This document shows, one piece after another, positions 1 through 8,188 of a DNA stretch of 29,995 nt (position 1 is the stretch's first letter; the number at the start of each line of letters is the position of its first letter). The position numbers and the translations under genes are program-made. The DNA comes from a virus: the IMG/VR virus record IMGVR_UViG_3300037847_001968, positions 1 through 29,995 of that record. One strand, 5' to 3'. Under the pieces are notes generated by a model. That model was given only the letters and a program-made list of their open reading frames with translations. It had not been told where the DNA came from and did not search any database.

Positions 1-2
1 AT

Positions 3-1205
3 GCTTTAGACAAGGGTGGTGATAACTTTAAAAAATTATACTATGATTCAGATGTTACCAAAAGAAACCGCAATGGACAGACTCGCTCAGGATTATATTC
101 TTTGTTCATACCTATGGAATGGAACTACGAAGGATACATCGATTCTTATGGAATACCTGTCTTCCAAAATCCAAGAGAGAAAACTTTTGGACCATATGGA
201 GATGAAATTAAAGACGGAGTTATCAACTATTGGAACAATGAAGTCGAAGGTTTAAAATCTGATCAAGACGCTTTAAATGAGTTTTATAGACAGTTTCCAC
301 GTACAGAGCAACATGCTTTTAGAGATGAAACAAAACAAAGTTTATTTAACTTAACAAAAATATACGAGCAAATAGATTATAACGAAGAAATTAAAAGATC
401 TGCTATTATTACAAAAGGTAGCTTTCAATGGCGTAACGGAGTGCAAGATACAACTGTAGAGTTTATGCCAAATAATAATGGTAGATTTAAAATTAGCTGG
501 ATACCTGAAACTAGTATGCAAAACAGGATAATAACTAAAAACGGTGTTAAGTTTCCTGGCAATGAGCACGTTGGTGCCTTTGGTTGTGATAGTTATGATA
601 TATCAGGTACAGTTGATAGATTAGGTTCTAATGGTGCTTTACACGGTGTGACTAAGTTTAGCATGGAAAACGCACCGCCTAATAGAGTATTTTTAGAATA
701 CGTAGCTAGACCTCAAACAGCTGAAATATTTTTTGAAGATGTATTAATGGCTATTGTGTTTTACGGTATGCCAATACTATGTGAAAATAATAAACCAAGA
801 TTATTATATTATTTAAAGCGTAGAGGTTATAGAGGTTATTCTATGAACAGACCTGATAAAGTTTGGAATAAGTTATCTGTTACAGAAAAAGAAATAGGTG
901 GTATACCAAACTCAAGTGAAGATATTAAGCAAGCGCATGCCGCTGCAATAGAAAGTTATATTGAAAACTACGTAGGACAATTAGGTGATAACTACGGTGA
1001 TATGTTTTTTAATAGAACTTTAGAAGACTGGGCTAAATTTGATATAAATAATAGAACTAAATTTGATGCTTCAATAAGCTCAGGTTTAGCTTTAATGGCT
1101 TGTAATAAAAATTTATATAGACCAGTTCAAGAAAAAACAATAAAATCAATTAATCTTGGTATTAAGAAATATGATAACCAAGGTGTTAGATCACAAATAC
1201 TATAA
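3..1205 (+). CDS. terL: Terminase large subunit, C-terminal part (5' end outside window)
   Basis: This protein packages DNA into the procapsid: an ATPase motor followed by an RNase H-like nuclease that cuts the concatemer. The reading frame is open from base 3, so the start and most of the ATPase domain lie to the left; the first in-frame ATG (102) is internal. The nuclease domain is visible. Numbering from base 3, an acidic residue sits in GCDSYD (D196), a second in the CENNKPR motif (E261), and a third in NRTKFDASISSGLALMA (D355). This is the usual three-acid layout, and the ENN motif after a hydrophobic strand is typical of large terminases. The stop is two bases before the portal start, so the two are probably co-translated. 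The family call is firm; which terminase clade cannot be judged from this part alone. Confidence 0.92.
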   Translation, partial: ALDKGGDNFKKLYYDSDVTKRNRNGQTRSGLYSLFIPMEWNYEGYIDSYGIPVFQNPREKTFGPYGDEIKDGVINYWNNEVEGLKSDQDALNEFYRQFPRTEQHAFRDETKQSLFNLTKIYEQIDYNEEIKRSAIITKGSFQWRNGVQDTTVEFMPNNNGRFKISWIPETSMQNRIITKNGVKFPGNEHVGAFGCDSYDISGTVDRLGSNGALHGVTKFSMENAPPNRVFLEYVARPQTAEIFFEDVLMAIVFYGMPILCENNKPRLLYYLKRRGYRGYSMNRPDKVWNKLSVTEKEIGGIPNSSEDIKQAHAAAIESYIENYVGQLGDNYGDMFFNRTLEDWAKFDINNRTKFDASISSGLALMACNKNLYRPVQEKTIKSINLGIKKYDNQGVRSQIL

Positions 1206-1207
1206 AC

Positions 1208-3619
1208 ATGATTAAAAAAGGTATAAAAACCTCTTTTCCTAGCCAAGCTGTTAGCGATGAAGAAAAGATGAGTGCTGAGTACGGTGCTAAGGTTGGTTCA
1301 GCTATAGAGCATGAGTGGTTTAGTAACAATGAAAACTCAAATAGATATACTACATTTAAAGAGTCATTTCACTCATTAAGGTTATATGCAAGAGGTGAAC
1401 AGTCTATTAAAAAATATAAAGATGAATTATCTATTAACGGTGATTTATCATATTTAAATTTAGACTGGAAACCTGTACCTATTATACCAAAGTTTGTAGA
1501 TATAGTTGTTAATGGCATGGCTGATAGGTCATATGATATTAAAGCATATTCACAAGATCCTGCTGCTATAAAAGAAAGAACTGATTATGTAAATGATATA
1601 GTAGATGATATGGATGCTAAAGGTTTTAACGATCAAATAGCACAAAGCTTTGGTATTGATATGACTAAAACTGATCAAGAAACTTTACCAAAATCTACTG
1701 AAGAGCTGCAACTACATATGCAACTAGATTATAAGCAAAGTATTGAAATAGCTGAAGAAGAAGCTATTAATAGTGTTTTTGATGCTAATAGATACGAGCA
1801 TATATCAAGAAGAGTTAATCAAGATTTAGTTACTATAGGTATTGGTGCTATGAAAAACTCATTTAATAAATCAGAAGGTATTAAAATACAATATGTTGAT
1901 CCAGCTGATTTAGTTTATTCATATACTGATTCACCTTATTTTGATGATATATATTATGTTGGTGAAGTAAAACAAATATATGCTAATGAGCTTAAAAAAG
2001 AGTTTCCACAAGTAACTGATGAAGAAATAGAAAGATACAGAGGTTATTCAACTGCATATAGAAAAAGAACTATTGTTAATAAAAAAGGTGATGACAGTAA
2101 CGCTATAAGTGTATTATACTTTGAATATAAAACTTACATGAGTGAAGTATATAAGGTAAAAAATACAGCTACAGGTGGTCAAAGAGCTATAAGAAAAGAT
2201 GATGGTTTTAATCCACCTAAAAACGAAGACTTTGAAAAAGTTGAAAGAGTTATCGAAGTAATATATGAAGGCGCTAAAATATTAGGTAGTGGTTCTGATA
2301 AACTTCTTAAATGGGAGTTAAAGAAAAATATGATGAGACCTAAGTCAGATACTACTAAAGCTGTAATGAGTTATAGTATATGTGCACCTCGTATGTATGA
2401 AGGTCGTATAGAAAGTTTAGTTAGTCGTGTAACTAGTTTTGCTGATATGATACAATTAACTCATTTAAAGTTACAACAAGTAATGGCTAAAATGGTACCA
2501 GATGGTGTTTATTTAGACGCTGATGCTTTAGCTGAAATAGATTTAGGTAATGGTACTAACTATAATCCGCAAGAAGCTTTAAATATGTATTTTCAAACTG
2601 GTAGTGTTGTTGGTAGATCAATGACACAAGATGGTGATATGAACAGAGGTATAAGACCAGTTACAGAAATAAACTCAAGCGGTAAAAATGGTAAAATAGC
2701 TTCTTTAATACAAACGTATAATTATTATTTACAAATGATACGTGATGTGACCGGATTAAATGAAGCTCGTGATGGTAGTATGCCTGATAAAGATGCTTTA
2801 GTTGGTATACAAAAAATAGCAGCCGCTAATAGTAACACAGCTACTAGACATATATTACAAGGTAGTTTATTTATAACTTTGTCAACAGCTGAGTGCGTGT
2901 CTATGCGTATATCAGATGTAATAGAATATTCACCTACAAGAGAATCATTTATTAAATCATTAGGTAAATTTAATGTAGGTACATTAGAAGAAATGTCTAA
3001 CTTACATTTACATGACTTTGGTATATTTTTAGAATTAGCACCTGATGATGAAGAAAAACAAAGACTTGAAAATAATATACAAATAGCACTACAGCAAAAT
3101 AGCATAAACTTAGAAGACGCTATTGATATTAGAGAAGTTAGAAACATAAAGCTTGCAAATCAATTATTAAAAATAAGAAGAAAACAAAAACAAGTTTTAG
3201 ATCAACAACAAGCTCAACAAAATATACAAGCGCAAGCGCAAGCTAACGCGCAGGCTTCACAAGCTGCTACAGCTGCTGAAATGCAAAAGCAACAAGCGTT
3301 GTCACAAGGTGAAGCTCAATTAGAGCAAGTTAAATCTCAACTTGCAATGCAAAAAATGGAAAGAGAAGCTCAAATTAAAAAAGAATTAATGGAGCTAGAG
3401 TTTCAAATGAATTTACGATTAAAACAAGCTGAAGTTGATAGTATTAAACAAAGAGAAAAAGAAAAAGAAGATCGTAAAGACGAAAGAACTAAAATACAAG
3501 CTAGTCAACAAAGTGAGTTGATAGAGCAGAGAAAAAAAGACACAGGCCCTAAAAAATTTGAATCAGCTGGATTTGATAATTTAGGTGGCTTTGGCCTAGA
3601 GCAGTTTGAGCCTAGGTAA
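1208..3619 (+). CDS. Portal protein
   Basis: The portal forms the ring at one capsid vertex through which DNA enters and leaves and to which the neck attaches. The product has 803 residues, a size like the long portals of N4-like and crAss-like podoviruses. The N-terminal third contains the stretch YLNLDWKPVPIIPKFVDIVV, a conserved-looking portal segment, followed by an alpha/beta core to about residue 640. The last 150 residues are rich in Gln, Ala, Lys and Glu with heptad-like spacing (about 650-780), probably a long coiled coil or barrel extension. The gene sits directly after terL and before the scaffold and capsid genes, the canonical position. Start: ATG at 1208, with A/T-rich upstream sequence and no Shine-Dalgarno motif. 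The call rests on context plus recognised sequence character, not on a catalytic motif. Confidence 0.85.
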   Translation: MIKKGIKTSFPSQAVSDEEKMSAEYGAKVGSAIEHEWFSNNENSNRYTTFKESFHSLRLYARGEQSIKKYKDELSINGDLSYLNLDWKPVPIIPKFVDIVVNGMADRSYDIKAYSQDPAAIKERTDYVNDIVDDMDAKGFNDQIAQSFGIDMTKTDQETLPKSTEELQLHMQLDYKQSIEIAEEEAINSVFDANRYEHISRRVNQDLVTIGIGAMKNSFNKSEGIKIQYVDPADLVYSYTDSPYFDDIYYVGEVKQIYANELKKEFPQVTDEEIERYRGYSTAYRKRTIVNKKGDDSNAISVLYFEYKTYMSEVYKVKNTATGGQRAIRKDDGFNPPKNEDFEKVERVIEVIYEGAKILGSGSDKLLKWELKKNMMRPKSDTTKAVMSYSICAPRMYEGRIESLVSRVTSFADMIQLTHLKLQQVMAKMVPDGVYLDADALAEIDLGNGTNYNPQEALNMYFQTGSVVGRSMTQDGDMNRGIRPVTEINSSGKNGKIASLIQTYNYYLQMIRDVTGLNEARDGSMPDKDALVGIQKIAAANSNTATRHILQGSLFITLSTAECVSMRISDVIEYSPTRESFIKSLGKFNVGTLEEMSNLHLHDFGIFLELAPDDEEKQRLENNIQIALQQNSINLEDAIDIREVRNIKLANQLLKIRRKQKQVLDQQQAQQNIQAQAQANAQASQAATAAEMQKQQALSQGEAQLEQVKSQLAMQKMEREAQIKKELMELEFQMNLRLKQAEVDSIKQREKEKEDRKDERTKIQASQQSELIEQRKKDTGPKKFESAGFDNLGGFGLEQFEPR

Positions 3620-3643
3620 TTATTAATTATATAATATTTTATT

Positions 3644-4957
3644 ATGGAAAACACTGAAAAGCAAGAAAATGTTATTCAAGAGGTAGAAACAAAAAAGGTT
3701 GAAGCGCCTGTTGAAGAACAAAAACAAGAAGCACCTAAAATTCAAGCTAGAATAGTTGAACAAGAAGGTGGTAATTTTAAAATTAAATTAAAAAAGAAAA
3801 ATGAGCCCGTTCAAGAGCAAAGCACAGATGAAGTACCTGTTCGCGACGAATCCGACGCTAGCAAAGAAGTTTCTAAAGAAAACAAGCAAGAGCAAGTTGA
3901 AAAGCCTGCCGAAGAAGTTAAAGAAACGAAAGAAGAGGTAGTTCTTGAAGAGGTAAAACAAGAAGAAGTACAACAACAAGAACAAGTTGTACAAGAAGAA
4001 ATTAAACAAGCTGCAGTTGAAAAACAACCTGAGCCACAAGTAATTGTACCTGAAAACTTAAAAGAATTAGTTAAGTTTATGGAAGATACTGGCGGTAATC
4101 TCGAAGATTATGTAAGGTTGAACGCAGATTATTCTAAAATAAATGATAATGCATTATTGTTAGAATATTATAAAACGACTAAACCTCATTTAAACATGGA
4201 AGAAATAAACTTCTTAATTGAAGATAATTTCAAAGTTGATGAGGAAATTGATGAGCCAAGAGATATTAAAAAGAAAAAATTGGCTTTCAAAGAAGAAATT
4301 GTAAAAGCTCGAAAGCATCTTACTGGTTTAAAGGATCAGTATTACAAAGAAGTCAAGTTGGGTTCTAAGTTGACCACCGAGCAGAAAGAGGCAGTAGAAT
4401 TTTACAATAAATACAAACAAGAACAAACCACTAATAGTGAGATCGAAAAACAACAGCTAGAACGTTTCAAAAAGTCTACTGACTCTGTATTCAATAGTAA
4501 TTTCAAAGGTTTTGATTTTAATGTTGGAGAAAAAACTTATAGATATAATATTAAAGATGTTCAAGGTGTTAAAGAGTATCAAAGCAACATGTCTAACTTC
4601 ATAGGAGAGTTTCTTGATGAAAACAACATGATGAGTGATGCAAAAGGTTATCATAAAGCTTTATACGCTGGTAAAAACATAGATAAAATTGTTAAACATT
4701 TTTATGATCAAGGTAAGGCAGATGCAATAAAAGAGACTAGTATGAGTGCTAAAAACATTGATATGTCTCCAAGAACTGCTGCGCCTGTTGTTGATGCTGG
4801 TGGTAGAAAGTTTAGAGTATTAAGTGGTGATGATAGTTCTAGTTTGAAATTTAAAATTAGAATCAAGGTTGGGCGCAACAATACCTACCTGAGTTGTACG
4901 AACAAGAAATCGAAAGATACGGAAATCGTACAATTAACGGATTTTTGGCAATGGTAG
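3644..4957 (+). CDS. Scaffold-like head assembly protein (reading frame probably altered at its 3' end)
   Basis: This is probably the internal scaffold or head-morphogenesis protein that guides capsid assembly; position (between portal and major capsid) and composition support this. Residues 1-135 are extremely rich in Glu, Lys, Gln and Val and look disordered. Residues 135-300 are helical and charged. The C-terminal part ends in a basic element, SLKFKIR, at about residue 406. A similar basic element, NFKIKLKKK, occurs near residue 47. The last 32 residues (from base 4859) lie over the start of the capsid protein in another frame. They have a different composition and end at a TAG that overlaps a capsid codon. 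The natural C-terminus is therefore probably near base 4860, and the tail to 4957 is likely an artefact of a small deletion or frameshift. No protease domain is visible. Confidence 0.6.
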   Translation: MENTEKQENVIQEVETKKVEAPVEEQKQEAPKIQARIVEQEGGNFKIKLKKKNEPVQEQSTDEVPVRDESDASKEVSKENKQEQVEKPAEEVKETKEEVVLEEVKQEEVQQQEQVVQEEIKQAAVEKQPEPQVIVPENLKELVKFMEDTGGNLEDYVRLNADYSKINDNALLLEYYKTTKPHLNMEEINFLIEDNFKVDEEIDEPRDIKKKKLAFKEEIVKARKHLTGLKDQYYKEVKLGSKLTTEQKEAVEFYNKYKQEQTTNSEIEKQQLERFKKSTDSVFNSNFKGFDFNVGEKTYRYNIKDVQGVKEYQSNMSNFIGEFLDENNMMSDAKGYHKALYAGKNIDKIVKHFYDQGKADAIKETSMSAKNIDMSPRTAAPVVDAGGRKFRVLSGDDSSSLKFKIRIKVGRNNTYLSCTNKKSKDTEIVQLTDFWQW

Positions 4958-6192
4958 GGGCAGAGATGCCTATGTCATCCGATCAAGTAGTATGGTCTGA
5001 GCAAAACAGATTACATATTGCTTATAAGCACAAAGCTGGTGGAAACGAAACTTGTGTTATTACAACTGTTTCTTCTGGTTTAATTACTTTAGGTTCTGAT
5101 TACACTAACTCTGTAAGAATAGGTGCTACAGTGATCGTAACAGATGCTGCTACAGGACTTAAAACAAATGTATGTAGAGTTTCTGCAACAGATTCAAGTG
5201 CTAACACATTTAATGTTAAGCCTTACAAAACTGCTACGTTATCAGCTGATTTAAGTGATTCTGACGGTGTTAATGTTTTTGTATTTGGTTCTGAGTTTGC
5301 TAAAGGTTCTGCTTCTATGGTAGGAGAGCTTAAGCCAGCTTTTACTAAATTCGACAACAAGCCAATGATTATCAAAGATCACTTTAAAATTTCTGGTTCT
5401 GACACAGCACAAATTGGTTGGGTTGAAACTATTGATGAGTCTGGACAATCAGGATTTTCTTGGTATATGAAGTCTGCTAGTGAAACTAGATTAAGATTTG
5501 AAGATTACCTAGAAATGTCTATGGTTGAAGCTGTAAAAGGTGTTCCTGGTTCTTCAACTGCTGATACTGATATGGGTATTGCTGGTGAGAATTTTGGTAG
5601 CGAAGGTTTATTTGCTGCAGTTGAGTCAAGAGGTAATGTATTTGAAGATTTAGCTTCACTTGCTGATTTTGACTTAATCTTAAAAAATCTTGACAAGCAA
5701 GGTGCTATTGAAGAAAACATTTTATATGTTAACAGAGAATTAGCTTTAACTTTTGACGACATGATGGCTGGATTAAACGCTAACTACGGTGGCGGTGCTT
5801 CTTTTGGAGTATTTGAAAATTCTGCTGACATGGCATTAAACTTAGGTTTCTCAGGACTAAGAAGAGGTTCTTATGACTTCTATAAGTCTGACTGGAGATA
5901 CTTAAACGATGCAACTGGAAGAGGTGGTTTTGGAGATATTTCTGGAATTTTAATTCCTGCTGGTGTATCATCTGTATATGATGAGAACTTAGGTAGAAAT
6001 ATTAAGAGACCTTTCTTACATGTTAGATATAGAGCTTCACAAACTGATGACAGAAGAATGAAGTCTTGGGTAACAGGATCTGTTGGTGGCGCATCATTTA
6101 TCGGTGACGATATTATGGAAGTACACTACTTATCTGAAAGATGTTTAGTTGTACAAGCTGCTAACAACTTTGTTCTGTTAAAAGAAGCATAA
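4894..6192 (+). CDS. Major capsid protein (true start unclear)
   Basis: This is the main shell subunit, inferred to be an HK97-fold protein of the crAss-like/marine flavophage kind. Recognisable stretches are HFKISGSDTAQIGW, WYMKSASETRLRFEDYLEMS and the C-terminal region with RPFLHVRYRASQTDDRRMKS. A Ser/Thr/Val-rich segment at residues 50-130 may be a surface insertion domain. The listed start is TTG 4894, the first permitted start codon, but coding character clearly continues upstream in this frame to base 4861. The codons before TTG read NQGWAQQYLPE and are preceded by an in-frame TAG at 4858. The next ATG is at 4951, inside what looks like conserved protein. The real start has thus been lost or lies beyond a short missing segment. 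The gene overlaps the scaffold frame by 64 bases as it stands. Confidence 0.85.
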   Translation: MYEQEIERYGNRTINGFLAMVGAEMPMSSDQVVWSEQNRLHIAYKHKAGGNETCVITTVSSGLITLGSDYTNSVRIGATVIVTDAATGLKTNVCRVSATDSSANTFNVKPYKTATLSADLSDSDGVNVFVFGSEFAKGSASMVGELKPAFTKFDNKPMIIKDHFKISGSDTAQIGWVETIDESGQSGFSWYMKSASETRLRFEDYLEMSMVEAVKGVPGSSTADTDMGIAGENFGSEGLFAAVESRGNVFEDLASLADFDLILKNLDKQGAIEENILYVNRELALTFDDMMAGLNANYGGGASFGVFENSADMALNLGFSGLRRGSYDFYKSDWRYLNDATGRGGFGDISGILIPAGVSSVYDENLGRNIKRPFLHVRYRASQTDDRRMKSWVTGSVGGASFIGDDIMEVHYLSERCLVVQAANNFVLLKEA

Positions 6193-6217
6193 TTAATAAC
6201 CTTTAAAACTAAATAAA

Positions 6218-6565
6218 ATGGATAAATTTTTATATTTTGCAGACGGTAACGGAGCAAACGCAACAGGTGAGGCTGTGCTAATGCCTTTATCAGCTTTTAG
6301 AGGTGCAGATCCTGTGGACGCAACTTCATTATTATTGTTTTTTGCACCACAACAGATTACAGATGTTGCTACAAGTGATGTCGTTGATCAAATAGACCTA
6401 ACAATAACTAGTAATACTCATAAAAAAGTGTTACAAGATATTTGTAAAGCTATAAACGCACAAGGTGTTAGTCTCGGAGACGGATTTATTAATATTTGCG
6501 ATGCTGATAACTCAGTTTTTGCTTCTAGTGATATTTCTGCATGCGCGATTACATTAGCTGCATAA
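6218..6565 (+). CDS. Small hypothetical protein downstream of the major capsid gene
   Basis: A 115-residue protein that I do not recognise. It has no signal peptide and no membrane helix. Sequence features are a Gly/Ala/Asn-rich start (about residues 8-17), a hydrophobic stretch near DATSLLLFFAP, a predicted beta segment (IDLTITSN) and a short helical segment containing KVLQDICKAINAQG. It lies 25 bases after the capsid stop and is followed at once by a strong hairpin terminator. A short gene just after the major capsid is often a decoration, head-fibre or minor structural protein; that role is inference from position only. ATG start in an A/T-rich context. Confidence 0.6.
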   Translation: MDKFLYFADGNGANATGEAVLMPLSAFRGADPVDATSLLLFFAPQQITDVATSDVVDQIDLTITSNTHKKVLQDICKAINAQGVSLGDGFINICDADNSVFASSDISACAITLAA

Positions 6566-6574
6566 ATTACTTTT

Positions 6575-6610
6575 TAAACCAAAGGCGTCTTAATGGCGCC
6601 TTTAGGTTTA
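6575..6610 (+). terminator. Strong rho-independent-type terminator after the capsid unit
   Basis: TAAACC at 6575-6580 pairs with GGTTTA at 6605-6610, and AAAGGCGTC at 6581-6589 pairs with GGCGCCTTT at 6595-6603 with one G-T pair. This leaves a five-base loop and one bulged A at 6604, about 15 base pairs in all. A run of T (TTTTT at 6611-6615) follows. It is strikingly GC-rich for this AT-rich region and would reduce read-through from the capsid and 115-residue genes into the next gene. Confidence 0.8.
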
Positions 6611-6637
6611 TTTTTAACTATTTAATTATATTATATT

Positions 6638-7435
6638 ATGGCAAAAAAGAAAAAAGAAGTATTGGTTGAAGAGCCAATACAAGTAAAAGATACGTCTCCA
6701 AGATGGGAGATGAAAGATAGACAATATTATTTAAAACAAGACGGTAGTCCTTTGACTTATGTTTTACAGTCTAAATCAAGCAGAAAAAAACCATTATTAT
6801 GGTGGGACGAAGATAAAGGTGAAAACAGAGAAATAAGATACTCTAGTAATCAAAAATCACCTTTTGTTGATGAGCAAGACAAAAACGTAATGTTAGATCA
6901 TATTATTTTTGAAGAGGGTGTATTATATGTACCTAAACAAAAACAAGCACTACAAAAATTATTATCTTTATATCACCCTAAAAAAGGTCTTGTTTATGAT
7001 GAAGTAGATAATGTAGCAGATGCAAAAGAAGATTTAATTGATATTGAAACTGAAATGAAAGCATTAAACACAGCTACATCTATTGAAATAGATCAAGCTG
7101 AAGCTATATTGAGAGTTGAACTTGGTTCAGCTGTTGATAAAATGAGTTCAGCTGAAATAAAAAGAGACTTGTATTTATTTGCTAGACAAAACCCAGTTTT
7201 ATTTTTAGCTCTTGTAAACGATGAAAATGTTATACTTAGAAACTTAGCTATTAAAGCTAATGAGTCTGGAGTTATAAGATTATCACAAGATCAAAGAAGC
7301 TTTACATGGGGTTCTAATGATAGAAAATTAATGGAAGTACCTTTTGATGAAAATCCATATAGCGCGTTTGCAGCTTGGCTTAAAACTGATGAAGGTGTTG
7401 AAGTTTACAAATCAATACAAAAAAAGTTAAACTAA
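6638..7435 (+). CDS. Hypothetical protein between two hairpins, probable virion component
   Basis: The product has 265 residues and no family I recognise. It begins with a basic Lys run (AKKKKE). An aromatic, charged region follows (residues about 25-80, with WWDEDKG and FVDEQDKNVMLDHIIFEEGVLYVP), then a helical segment around LGSAVDKMSSAEIKRDLYLFA. The C-terminus has aromatic and charged patches (FTWGSNDRKLMEVPFDENPYSAFAAWL). There is no signal peptide and no membrane helix. It is flanked by a terminator on the left and another hairpin on the right, so it may be transcribed partly as its own unit. The setting among head and neck genes suggests a structural or assembly role, which is inference only. 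ATG start; the upstream region is almost pure A/T. Confidence 0.6.
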   Translation: MAKKKKEVLVEEPIQVKDTSPRWEMKDRQYYLKQDGSPLTYVLQSKSSRKKPLLWWDEDKGENREIRYSSNQKSPFVDEQDKNVMLDHIIFEEGVLYVPKQKQALQKLLSLYHPKKGLVYDEVDNVADAKEDLIDIETEMKALNTATSIEIDQAEAILRVELGSAVDKMSSAEIKRDLYLFARQNPVLFLALVNDENVILRNLAIKANESGVIRLSQDQRSFTWGSNDRKLMEVPFDENPYSAFAAWLKTDEGVEVYKSIQKKLN

Positions 7436-7444
7436 CAACTAATG

Positions 7445-7473
7445 ATCACGGCCCTTTAATTAGGGCCTGTGAT
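7445..7473. terminator. GC-rich hairpin, terminator-like or RNA-processing element
   Basis: ATCAC at 7445-7449 pairs with GTGAT at 7469-7473, and GGCCCT at 7450-7455 pairs with AGGGCC at 7462-7467. The loop is six bases (TTAATT) with one bulged T at 7468. No T-run follows on the + strand (TATAATAAAATA instead), so it is a weaker terminator candidate than the hairpin at 6575. It may instead protect a 3' end or be processed. It occupies most of the gap between two genes. Confidence 0.6.
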
Positions 7474-7489
7474 TATAATAAAATATAAA

Positions 7490-8185
7490 ATGGCAATATC
7501 AGTAGATAGAGTATATAGAAAAGTATTAGCTATACTTAATAAAGAGTCCAGAGGTTTTTTAACACCAGATGAGTTTTCTAAAATAGGTTCACAAGCTCAA
7601 CTTGATTTACTAGACAAAGCGTTTCACGATTATAATAGAGCTATAACTAGAGAATCAGTAGGTAGAACTGGTGTAGGATATGCTGATATACCTAGAAAAA
7701 TACAAGATCGTATAGATCCGTTTTACGCTACGTCAAGCGTAACATTAACAAATGGTGTTGGAACTTTACCAACATTTTACAATATTATAAGTATATCTAC
7801 AGACAGTAGATTAACTAATTTAGAGCGTATAAAAAAATCTAAATTAAGTTTTTTATTATCTTCACCATTAACTGCACCCTCAACAACTTTCCCAATATAT
7901 TATGTAACAGGTAGTACTATAACAGTAAATCCTAGTAGTTTAACATCTATTGATATAGACTATATATCTGTGCCTTCAGATCCTGTTTGGAACAGCACTG
8001 TTGATAGTAATGGTGCATTAACTTTTAACTCTGATGGTGCTGTAGATTTTACACTACATCCATCAAGTGAAGTTGATTTAGTATTAGAAATATTAAGATA
8101 CACTGGTGTAGTAATAAAAGATCCTAGTGTTATACAAAGCGCTACAGCTGAAACAACACAAAAAGTACAACTTGAAAACTCATAG
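7490..8185 (+). CDS. Head-tail connector / neck-type structural protein
   Basis: The protein has 231 residues from the ATG at 7490. A GTG at 7469 would add seven residues, but it lies inside the 3' arm of the hairpin and the peptide it adds looks non-coding, so I chose the ATG. The N-terminus (SVDRVYRKVLAILNKESRGFL, then DEFSKIGSQAQLDLLDKAF) is a helical segment that I recognise from structural proteins next to the ring or tail-tubular gene in marine and Bacteroidetes podoviruses. The rest is beta-rich with Ser/Thr runs (VTLTNGVGTLPTFYNI, YYVTGSTITVNPSSL). It ends with a TAG three bases before the next ATG. It probably sits between portal and tail; an adaptor or ring function is inferred from neighbours. 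No enzyme motif is visible. Confidence 0.65.
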   Translation: MAISVDRVYRKVLAILNKESRGFLTPDEFSKIGSQAQLDLLDKAFHDYNRAITRESVGRTGVGYADIPRKIQDRIDPFYATSSVTLTNGVGTLPTFYNIISISTDSRLTNLERIKKSKLSFLLSSPLTAPSTTFPIYYVTGSTITVNPSSLTSIDIDYISVPSDPVWNSTVDSNGALTFNSDGAVDFTLHPSSEVDLVLEILRYTGVVIKDPSVIQSATAETTQKVQLENS

Positions 8186-8188
8186 TAA

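Noticed and set aside
16-255. 79-residue + strand open frame at the left edge
   Set aside because: It lies in another frame over the terminase gene, whose frame is open and coding from base 3; composition looks random.
3210-3300. CAA/GCA-rich low-complexity run at the portal 3' end
   Set aside because: Explained by the Gln/Ala coiled-coil tail of the portal; no exact tandem repeat.
4858-4955. Programmed -1 frameshift site joining scaffold and capsid
   Set aside because: The frames are in the right relation, but I found no X XXY YYZ heptamer or strong downstream stem; a short deletion is simpler, so it is kept only as an alternative.
7469-7489. GTG at 7469 as start of the neck protein
   Set aside because: It falls in the 3' arm of the hairpin and adds a lysine/isoleucine-rich leader without coding character; ATG 7490 matches the usual N-terminus.
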